Source: Acidobacteriota bacterium (GTDB lineage: Bacteria; Acidobacteriota; Blastocatellia; RBC074). Taken from it: a stretch of DNA of 64,000 bases. The stretch is from positions 30,961 through 94,960 of the forward strand of contig JAFDVL010000096.1 in NCBI GenBank assembly GCA_018268995.1. The letters run 5' to 3'. Each line of letters starts with the position of its first letter. Positions within the stretch are counted from its first letter, which is position 1. Shown piece after piece: positions 15,665-22,290 of this stretch. A program made the translations under genes and the position numbers. A model generated the notes under the pieces. It made no database searches. It had not been told where the DNA came from and worked only from the letters and a program-made list of their open reading frames with translations.

Positions 15665-16516
15665 CTAAAAATTGCCTTCAAAGGGCGCGGTCTGATTGCG
15701 ATGTGTGACGCTGAAAATCGCTTTGATATTGATGGTGGCTTCAATCCGACTGACGCTTTGTCCATCCAGCAATTTGGGCGTAGCCGAAAAGCTGACTTGT
15801 GTTTGGCGCACGCCGGGGCCTGCTGTCAGGCTCGCTGTCCGATTGATCGTCGCCTGTGGATTGGTCAGGATATAGCTAAAGCTTCCGTCAATCTGGAAGC
15901 GGATTTCTTTGATCTGCGGGCGAGGCGGATTGCTATTGAAATTCCAAAACACATTCAGCTTGCCCATTTCGCTGAGCGATACGACAGCGACTTTTGTGAC
16001 ATTGGCTCCCGTCGGACGCGGATTGGATTGACTGTTGTTGGTGTTGTCCGAAAAGCCATTCACCTTGCTCAAACTGAATGTGCCGGACAGATCCTGCGAC
16101 TGCGTGACAATCGTGGTGAACGCCGTTTCGATAAATGCCTTGAATGTCTTTGGCAGATTGGCAGCACCACGATTTGGGATCAGAATAATCGCTTCGCGCG
16201 CGGACGAAGTCGCATCGGTACTCTTTGTTTCTGGAGCGCCACTGTTGTAATTCACTGTCACAAAAGCGCGAAACGTTTCAACTTTGGTTGTGCTGGGAAT
16301 CTGCGCATTCCACTTCACGCGAATGCGCAGGCTATTGCCTGACGGGCCAAGGTTTTTGACTTCCGTCACGTTCACAGAAGGCGGGCCAACCGCAACGCCG
16401 GGATCGAATTGATTACCAACATTGTCTGGCAATTGGGACTGCGCCTGCGCAAAAACCGCGACAGATAAAACTGTCAGTGCCAGCACCGCAATGATGAATT
16501 GAATTGGGGTACGCAT
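15665..16516 (-). CDS. Secreted protein of unknown function
   Basis: A 283-aa protein with a signal peptide (FIIAVLALTVLSVAVFAQ|AQ). The mature protein is beta-rich with repeated Ser/Thr/Asn-rich strands (for example VKWNAQIPSTTKVETFRAFV and VFWNFNSNPPRPQIKEIRFQ), suggesting two immunoglobulin-like halves. The start at 16516 is supported by GAGGAG 7 nt upstream; the frame extends 14 codons further without a ribosome site. It is placed between Cys-rich members A and B, so it may be part of the same surface structure. Confidence 0.75.
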   Translation of the reverse strand: MRTPIQFIIAVLALTVLSVAVFAQAQSQLPDNVGNQFDPGVAVGPPSVNVTEVKNLGPSGNSLRIRVKWNAQIPSTTKVETFRAFVTVNYNSGAPETKSTDATSSAREAIILIPNRGAANLPKTFKAFIETAFTTIVTQSQDLSGTFSLSKVNGFSDNTNNSQSNPRPTGANVTKVAVVSLSEMGKLNVFWNFNSNPPRPQIKEIRFQIDGSFSYILTNPQATINRTASLTAGPGVRQTQVSFSATPKLLDGQSVSRIEATINIKAIFSVTHRNQTAPFEGNF

Positions 16517-16544
16517 AGTTTCTCCTCGTGCAAATAGCCTTTTC

Positions 16545-16910
16545 CTAGAACGGGTCAATCAGGCAACCAGAGCTGGTACAACTGTTGCGCGGGACACAGC
16601 TGCCGTTGAGGCGTGACCGACAAGTGCCGCCGGGACACGAACCGCATTTGACACGCGCTTCGAGCCGCCGTGTTTCTTTACCCACGATTTGCTCGACCGC
16701 CCAGCCATCATCAATCGGGATCAATTTGAAACCGGATTTCGCGCGAATCTGGTTTGGGCCGACACGCTCGACGGCATCTTTTAAGGTTGGCTTTTTGGCG
16801 TTGCTTTGGGCTTGGGTGAAGCTGCTGAACGAGAAGGCGATCATCAAGATGCCTGCCAGAAAAAGCAGCGAGGTTGGCAACCAGCTATTTTTCAGGGTTG
16901 TGCGTAACAT
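16545..16910 (-). CDS. Cys-rich exported protein, family member A
   Basis: A 121-aa protein with an N-terminal hydrophobic segment (LLFLAGILMIAFSFSSF), a leader PTLKDAVERVGPNQIRAKS, the conserved block GFKLIPIDDGWAVEQIVG, and a C-terminal tail VKCGSCPGGTCRSRLNG ... CVPRN.C...GCLIDPF with six Cys. It is a close paralog of the protein at 15268 and a more distant one of 14724. All three sit in the same minus-strand run, so the family has expanded locally by duplication. The family is not one I recognise. Confidence 0.78.
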   Translation of the reverse strand: MLRTTLKNSWLPTSLLFLAGILMIAFSFSSFTQAQSNAKKPTLKDAVERVGPNQIRAKSGFKLIPIDDGWAVEQIVGKETRRLEARVKCGSCPGGTCRSRLNGSCVPRNSCTSSGCLIDPF

Positions 16911-17057
16911 AACGTAGCTTCCTTTCAGAGTTCATACAGCCCGCCCGGACACTCGCGACAAAGCAAAATCTCCTCCTGTCTTCGCCTTGTTGCGAGCAAG
17001 CGGCGGACTAACTGAGACAGGCTATCTGGCACCTAGTTCGTGCCTGCTGCCTACGGC

Positions 17058-17699
17058 TTATTTGGCGGCGATTTTTCCTTCGGCACGGGCGATGAAGATC
17101 AGCTCTTCGACGACTTTCTTTTTATCCACGAGCTTTTTATTCCCGGCGAACTGTTCTTCGTGATTGATGACAACTGGCACGGAAAAGCCAACAACAGCAA
17201 TGTCACCTTGCTTATTCGCAATGCGGGCGCGCTTGCCGCTGAGCGTTTCGCCATTCGGTGTTGTCACTGATTCTGTGGTGAAAGCAAAATTCGCAATAAC
17301 GGATTTACCTTCAGAGGTGAATTTGATCGGCACAGAGGGAAGCTCGAATTTACCGGTCGTCAGATCAGCATTAACCTTCCCGGTGCCTTGTAACGTGGAA
17401 TTGAAGCTCTTGCCCTTGGCTGACGTGCCTGTCCACACGTAATTCGAGGTAAATTGCTTGCCGCTGGCGGCCTCAATCAAGCTGGCTTCAAAACTTAACG
17501 GGCCTTCGCCCTTGTCAATTTCCTGCCATTGACCGTTGGGCAATTTCTTGCAAATTTTGAAGGTGAGCTTGCCCGTAAATTCGCGTTTCTTTGAGGCGGC
17601 ATGAATTAAGAACCCACCGATGGCAATGAAGGTGACGAGAGTGATTGTGATTGTTAGCTTGCAAAGGCGGGACAGTCGGGTTTTCAGTTGTGATGTCAT
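17058..17699 (-). CDS. Exported protein of unknown function, first gene of the minus-strand run
   Basis: A 213-aa protein with a basic N-terminus and one hydrophobic stretch (LTITITLVTFIAIGGFLIHA), probably a signal peptide. The remainder is beta-rich (FTGKLTFKICKKLPNGQWQE ... GTGKVNADLTTGKFELPSVP) and ends in charged residues. The start at 17699 is chosen for GGAGG 9-13 nt upstream; the frame is open 66 codons further but that part lacks features. It is the promoter-proximal gene of the run that goes down to 10719, reading away from the gene at 18431. Function unknown. Confidence 0.7.
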   Translation of the reverse strand: MTSQLKTRLSRLCKLTITITLVTFIAIGGFLIHAASKKREFTGKLTFKICKKLPNGQWQEIDKGEGPLSFEASLIEAASGKQFTSNYVWTGTSAKGKSFNSTLQGTGKVNADLTTGKFELPSVPIKFTSEGKSVIANFAFTTESVTTPNGETLSGKRARIANKQGDIAVVGFSVPVVINHEEQFAGNKKLVDKKKVVEELIFIARAEGKIAAK

Positions 17700-18430
17700 A
17701 GATTGTGCCTCCATTTCTTGTCGTGGTGAAAGGTGTGCCAGCTTCCCATCTCCGGCGTCGTCCTGCCCGGTGACGGTACGGGGCTGAAAAGCTGGCGTTC
17801 GTCGCAGCAAAACCCGGCGTTTATTTTTGCCACGACTTTCGTAACGAAGAGCAAGATTAAGGCGACTGGCAGAGGTAACAATCACATACTCCCCCAAGCT
17901 GTGCCTGCTGCTTCTGCCAGCAGCCTTGACCGTGCTCTCGTCCCACCAACACGGCGAGCCGTTGTTGTGTTGGTGGAAGCACTGCTCTCATCAAATAGCT
18001 TTCTTGTGCTCTGGTGAGGAGCTTACGTGGTGGTGAGCGTAAAGTCTTAAAGCCAGCTTGAGGTTTTTTTGAGATTTTTCTCTGGTTATTTTAAGGTAGG
18101 GTAAGCACTGAATAGACGTCAGGTGATGTAAGCAAGTCAGGTAATCCCGGATAACGGCTTTCATCCTGACAGAATCAAACAAAATTTGGCTGAATTGCTC
18201 TCAGCCTTCCATCTCAAAGCACTGTAATTCGCACCTGAGCACAGTATCTTTCGGATCTTTTTCAGGAAATCCAACCCTCATTGCAAACAATGTGTTTGCA
18301 ATAGCTTGATGTGCTTTCAAAAAAATTTTAGAGGTCTTTTATGACTTCCTATCTTTGCCTGTGGTTCCCTTTTGTCATCGGCGCACGTTGCATTCCCTAA
18401 TCTGACCGACTCACGCCTGAAGGAGGCACC
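17700..18430. promoter_or_regulatory. Divergent regulatory region between the exported-protein run and the winged-helix fusion
   Basis: I see no supported gene in this 731-bp stretch. It holds a 10-bp hairpin CCACCAACAC (17943-17952) / GTGTTGGTGG (17967-17976). A tandem of motifs follows: GTAAGCA (18101-18107), GTCAGGT (18118-18124), GTAAGCA (18128-18134), GTCAGGT (18136-18142). A 23-bp palindrome lies at 18280-18302. These are consistent with binding sites for regulators of both divergent units. Promoter hexamers could not be placed with confidence. Confidence 0.5.
18280..18302. promoter_or_regulatory. Perfect 23-bp palindrome, candidate operator
   Basis: ATTGCAAACA (18280-18289), then ATG, then TGTTTGCAAT (18293-18302). 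The half-sites are exact reverse complements with a 3-bp centre, the geometry of a dimeric repressor or activator site. It lies 128 bp upstream of the winged-helix fusion gene, which might bind it to control its own expression; OmpR/CadC-type domains more often use direct repeats, so another regulator is equally possible. Confidence 0.5.
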
Positions 18431-20263
18431 ATGACTTACTTGACCCGCCCGTTTTACGAGTTTGCCACCTTTCATCTTGACCCACTTGAGCGAACCCTGA
18501 TGCGCAATGGCCAGGCTGTCCCGTTAGCCCACAAGGTGTTTGAAACTTTACTGTTGCTGGTACAAAACAGCGGGCACGTCATGGGCAAAGAAGAGCTGAT
18601 GGAACGGATTTGGCCTGACAGCTTTGTGGAAGAAACGAATCTGGCGCAAAACATTTCTATTCTGCGAAAGGCTTTGGGTGAGGTGGCCGACGGCACGAAG
18701 TTCATCGAAACCGTGCCCAAGCTGGGCTACAGATTTGTGGTTCCAGTCAAAGAAGGTCATAAGGAACAAACTGGACTTATTATTCGGGAACGCACACGTG
18801 CTCGCATCATTGTCGAGGAAACGGACGATGAAGAACCACGCGCCATCAATGCCCACGCGCCCATCATTGATTTGCCACCTGGAGCTGTACAAACCCTCAA
18901 GCCTGCTGCGCCTCCGCTCCAATTGCCGCCCATGCGCCGAATGTTGAAAACTCACTATGTGCAAAGCGGTGATGCAAACATTGCTTATCAGGTAGTGGGC
19001 GATGGCCCAATTGACCTGGTATTTGTGATGGGTTGGGTTTCTCATTTGGATTACTTTTGGGAAGACCCGTCGTTTGCGTACTTCTTAAATCGGCTCGCTT
19101 CTTTTTCGCGCCTGATTCTGTTCGATAAACGTGGAACTGGACTGTCGGATCGCGTGCCGCTCAACCAATTGCCAACACTGGAACAACGAATGGAAGATGT
19201 GCATGCCGTGCTGGATGCAGTTGGGTCAGAACGTGCTGTGCTCTGTGGTGTTTCTGAAGGTGGCCCGATGTGCAGCCTGTTTGCGGCAACGTATCCTGAG
19301 CGGACTTCAGCCTTGGTCATGATTGGAAGCTATGCGCGCCGCTTGCAGGATGTGGATTATCCGTGGGGACCAACCGCCGAGGCCCGAGAACATTTCTTTC
19401 ATGAAATCATCGAGCATTGGGGCGGGCCGGTCGGGATTGAAGATCGTGCCCCCAGCCTGATGCACGACGAAGGCTTTCGGCAATGGTGGTCAACGTACCT
19501 GCGGATGGGAGCCAGCCCCGGTGCAGCTTTGGCGCTGACGAAAATGAACGCTGAAATTGATATTCGCCCGATTTTACCAAGCATCCGTGTACCAACACTG
19601 GTGATACACCGCACGGACGATAAGTGCTTGCGCGTTGAAGAAGGTCAGTACATGGCCAATTTGATTCCGGGGGCAAAATTTGTCGAATTGCCCGGCATAG
19701 ACCATTTGCCATTTGTTGGCGATCAGGATTCGATTCTGGATGAGGTCGAAGAATTCCTGACCGGCATGCGCCACGCGCCTGAATATGATCGCGTACTGGC
19801 TACGGTGCTTTGCACACGCGTCGTTAACTGTCCTGACGCAAGAAAAGACAATCCACAATGGCAAGCGATGTTTGACCGGCATTATGCGTATGTTCGCAAA
19901 GAAGTTGAACTATTCCGAGGCAACGAAAGCGAACTCAATCAATGTGGTTTGATTGCCACGTTCGATGGCCCGGCACGTGCGATTCGCTGTGCCGCAGCAA
20001 TAAACGCTTTTGCCAGACGGATGGGCATTCCAATTCAGACAGGGGTTCACACAGGAGAATGCGATCTGATGAATGGAAATAAAGTTGGTGGCATTGCTGT
20101 GAATATCAGTTCGCAGCTGGCTCAGATGGCTGAAGCCAATCAGGTCCTGGTTTCCGGAACGGTCAAAGATTTGGTGGCAGGCTCCGGCCTTCGGTTCATT
20201 GATTACGGGTTACATCAATTGGAAGGCACAGAGCAAGGCTGGCGTTTATACACAATCGAATAG
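18431..20263 (+). CDS. Winged-helix / alpha-beta hydrolase / cyclase-like fusion regulator
   Basis: A 610-aa soluble protein with three parts. Residues ~8-105 are an OmpR/CadC-type winged-helix DNA-binding domain (VPLAHKVFETLLLLVQNSG ... PKLGYRFVVPV). Residues ~175-440 are an alpha/beta hydrolase with nucleophile Ser275 in GVSEGG and the His425 of GIDHLPF. Residues ~455-610 are a class III nucleotide cyclase homology domain (HTGECDLMNGNKVGGIAVNI). In the cyclase part the first metal-binding Asp of the FTD motif is replaced (CTR, Arg463) and the second (TGDG) reads NQCG with Cys505, so catalysis is unlikely and the domain may only bind or dimerise. AGGAGG at 18421-18426 is a near-perfect ribosome site. 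The combination implies a regulator controlled by a small hydrophobic or ester ligand; that is inference. Confidence 0.88.
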   Translation: MTYLTRPFYEFATFHLDPLERTLMRNGQAVPLAHKVFETLLLLVQNSGHVMGKEELMERIWPDSFVEETNLAQNISILRKALGEVADGTKFIETVPKLGYRFVVPVKEGHKEQTGLIIRERTRARIIVEETDDEEPRAINAHAPIIDLPPGAVQTLKPAAPPLQLPPMRRMLKTHYVQSGDANIAYQVVGDGPIDLVFVMGWVSHLDYFWEDPSFAYFLNRLASFSRLILFDKRGTGLSDRVPLNQLPTLEQRMEDVHAVLDAVGSERAVLCGVSEGGPMCSLFAATYPERTSALVMIGSYARRLQDVDYPWGPTAEAREHFFHEIIEHWGGPVGIEDRAPSLMHDEGFRQWWSTYLRMGASPGAALALTKMNAEIDIRPILPSIRVPTLVIHRTDDKCLRVEEGQYMANLIPGAKFVELPGIDHLPFVGDQDSILDEVEEFLTGMRHAPEYDRVLATVLCTRVVNCPDARKDNPQWQAMFDRHYAYVRKEVELFRGNESELNQCGLIATFDGPARAIRCAAAINAFARRMGIPIQTGVHTGECDLMNGNKVGGIAVNISSQLAQMAEANQVLVSGTVKDLVAGSGLRFIDYGLHQLEGTEQGWRLYTIE

Positions 20264-20295
20264 GCAAGTTCTCATTTATTCGAAAGGATTACACA

Positions 20296-20314
20296 GGGAA
20301 AGTAAATCTTTCCC
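20296..20314 (+). terminator. Hairpin after the winged-helix fusion gene
   Basis: GGGAAAG (20296-20302) pairs exactly with CTTTCCC (20308-20314) around a 5-nt loop, 32 bp after the stop. A short C-run and then ATATATTTTT follow, so a weak or bidirectional terminator for the convergent pair is likely. Confidence 0.55.
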
Positions 20315-20396
20315 CCCAGGATATATTTTTACCTATCTCATCCCATCCTGACGCGGCCACTTGTTCGTATTTTCTGGCCTCAGTTCTCGTGCCTGC

Positions 20397-20774
20397 TTAG
20401 TGCCTGGTTCTATAGAGATATTCAACAAACAACCCAGCCAATATCAAATCTATCAGCGCAGGCGCAAAGGCAGTGAAAGAAATCGTGTGATTAAAAAATG
20501 GCACCGCATAAATCAAGAAAAAGAGGGTTTTAGAAAACACTCCCAGCCGCACAAATTCACGAAAGCGCACCGGATTCACAACAACTAAAGCATAGGCCAC
20601 GCCCCACGCTGTCACACTGGAAGCCATTGAACGGGCCAGCAGTTTTGCCATCGGATCAGTGATGCCAAGGCGGGCAAGCACAATGTCAGGGCGAAAAATC
20701 AGGATCGCAGCCGTGCCAAGGTTGAAGGCTGCCGCCACGATGAAAAGTGCTTTGTCATAAGCGTTGTTGCGCAT
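20397..20774 (-). CDS. Small four-helix membrane protein
   Basis: A 125-aa protein with four hydrophobic segments (ALFIVAAAFNLGTAAILIF, SSVTAWGVAYALVVV, LFFLIYAVPFF, FAPALIDLILAGLFVEYLY). The ATG at 20774 overlaps the stop of the Rieske gene (TGATG), which indicates translational coupling. It resembles a loose group of small bacterial membrane proteins of unknown function. A partnership with the Rieske protein is suggested only by the overlap. Confidence 0.75.
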   Translation of the reverse strand: MRNNAYDKALFIVAAAFNLGTAAILIFRPDIVLARLGITDPMAKLLARSMASSVTAWGVAYALVVVNPVRFREFVRLGVFSKTLFFLIYAVPFFNHTISFTAFAPALIDLILAGLFVEYLYRTRH

Positions 20775-21076
20775 CAGCACAAGACAAAAATTTCGGTGCC
20801 TTCGACTTTCAGTTCGTAAGTTTGCACGGGGAAATCAGGAATCGCACCGCACGCTCCGGTTTTCAAATCGAAGTCAAACAGATGCCAGCTGCAAAAGACC
20901 TTGCCGTTCTTGGCAATGCTGGCGGCTAACGATGCCCCACGATGCGGGCAGGCATCGTCAATGGCATAAAACTGCCCATCAACATTGAACACGGCAATCG
21001 TTTTGCCGTTAACCTCAAAAGCCTTGGCACGACCGGGGGCAAGATCAGAGAGAGTGGCGATTTTGAAAAATTGCAT
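20774..21076 (-). CDS. Rieske [2Fe-2S] ferredoxin-like protein
   Basis: A 100-aa protein holding a single Rieske domain. The cluster ligands are visible as CPHRG and CSWHLFDF (Cys-x-His and Cys-x2-His), with the expected spacing. It has no signal peptide and no membrane helix, like NirD-type or dioxygenase ferredoxins, so it is probably a soluble electron carrier. The start at 21076 (MQFFKIATLSDL) fits the family; the open frame upstream is not supported. Its partner oxygenase or reductase is not in this window. The stop overlaps the start of the next membrane protein. Confidence 0.9.
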   Translation of the reverse strand: MQFFKIATLSDLAPGRAKAFEVNGKTIAVFNVDGQFYAIDDACPHRGASLAASIAKNGKVFCSWHLFDFDLKTGACGAIPDFPVQTYELKVEGTEIFVLC

Positions 21077-21128
21077 AGAAATTATTCGGTGGGGCGAGGC
21101 AGCGCAGATGTTAGGCGATCTTGCCTTG

Positions 21129-22115
21129 TTATTCAACCAACCCCAGTTTGATTGTTTCTGTCTTTTCTGTGTCTCGCGTGTCAAGCGCTGCCTGCATGTC
21201 CGGCGCAATCCGCAACCACTTCACTTTCCAAATCAGCAGCGTTGCAGCTGCCAAAACAAACGTCGCTACAGCTCCACCTTCGCAACCGTAACTTCCCCCC
21301 GTCAACCAGAGCGGCGCGTCACTTGTCGCCAGAAAAACCGGATACTGCACCAATTTCAAGCCACTGACCGGAATGCCGAAAAACGCTCCCATCGTCCAAT
21401 TCCAGCCCAAATGCAATGCCGTTGGAAACCACAAACTGCGCGTTTTCAAATACGCGATAGAAAGCCAGATTCCGGCCAGGATTGTGTTCACCGTAGAAAA
21501 CTTGGTGCTGCTTGGATTGCCCAAATGCATCACGCCGAAAAAGACGGAAAGCAAAATAATGGGAACAGCCGGAGAAATGCCCCCTCGCAACAAGGTCTGA
21601 AATGGATAGCCACGAAACAGTAACTCTTCAAATGCGGCTGCCAGCGCAAACAGAACTAACGCCAAACCAATTTCGCGGAAGATCAGGCCGAACCCAATCC
21701 AATCAATGCGGCGTACGCTATCAGCAGACTTCCAAAACATCGGATTCAGCAGTAACCGAGTCCCGCCTCCGATTGCCTGTATCACGACAACCGCAATGAT
21801 CATCAGGGCAGCCATGGAAAAGCCAAGCCACATTTCGCGCCACCAGCCCCGAAAGAAAGCAAACCCCAATGATCCCAGCCGCATTTGCTCCAAGTATTTC
21901 AGACAGAGCCACGATGCCAGCAGCAGCCAGCCGACCTGCACAACATAACTAATAATTGTTGGCAGGTTGACGGCGATTCCCGCCTGGCTGGTTTCGCTGG
22001 AAGACAAAAATGGCGCAACCAAAATCAGTGCGAATGGTGAGAGAATCAGAAAAATCAAGGCGCGCCAGCCGCTGCGCAGATGTTTGCTTTGTTGATCAAT
22101 GAAGATGGAATTCAC
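21129..22115 (-). CDS. CPBP-family intramembrane metalloprotease
   Basis: A multi-pass membrane protein of about 328 aa with the CPBP (CAAX protease/bacteriocin-processing, Abi) motifs: EELLFRGYPFQ (the EExxxR motif), FGVMHLGN (Fxxx H) and LHLGWNW (HxxxN-type). Members cleave or process membrane-associated peptides; bacterial substrates are largely unknown. The start is uncertain. The frame continues to 22157, but the extra residues (VFAFCLLIWF) are encoded by the left arm of an inverted-repeat element. I prefer the GTG at 22115 just inside the normal sequence, although its ribosome site is poor. It diverges from ntrY. Confidence 0.85.
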   Translation of the reverse strand: MNSIFIDQQSKHLRSGWRALIFLILSPFALILVAPFLSSSETSQAGIAVNLPTIISYVVQVGWLLLASWLCLKYLEQMRLGSLGFAFFRGWWREMWLGFSMAALMIIAVVVIQAIGGGTRLLLNPMFWKSADSVRRIDWIGFGLIFREIGLALVLFALAAAFEELLFRGYPFQTLLRGGISPAVPIILLSVFFGVMHLGNPSSTKFSTVNTILAGIWLSIAYLKTRSLWFPTALHLGWNWTMGAFFGIPVSGLKLVQYPVFLATSDAPLWLTGGSYGCEGGAVATFVLAAATLLIWKVKWLRIAPDMQAALDTRDTEKTETIKLGLVE

Positions 22116-22129
22116 AGCAAGAGGAAACC

Positions 22130-22247
22130 AAATCAAAAGGCAAAAGGCAAATACCAAAAAGCAAAATGTTGGCCAAATCAGTTGAGAATCTGAGAACCAG
22201 AGTGCTGTCCTTTTGCCCTTTGCCTTTTGCTATTTGCCTTTTGATTT
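22130..22247. repeat. Inverted-repeat element with 38-bp arms, copy 2
   Basis: The left arm 22130-22167 and right arm 22210-22247 are again 38 bp, with a 42-bp unrelated spacer. The reverse complement of the right arm differs from the left arm of copy 1 (12353-12390) by one base; the left arm here is a diverged version of the reverse complement of copy 1's right arm. The spacers are not similar, so only the arms are conserved. It occupies the promoter region between the CPBP gene and ntrY, and its left arm supplies the apparent 5' end of the CPBP reading frame. Confidence 0.78.
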
Positions 22248-22290
22248 CTGGTTGTAAGCTTTAGAATCGTAAGCGAGTCAGGAAAACATC

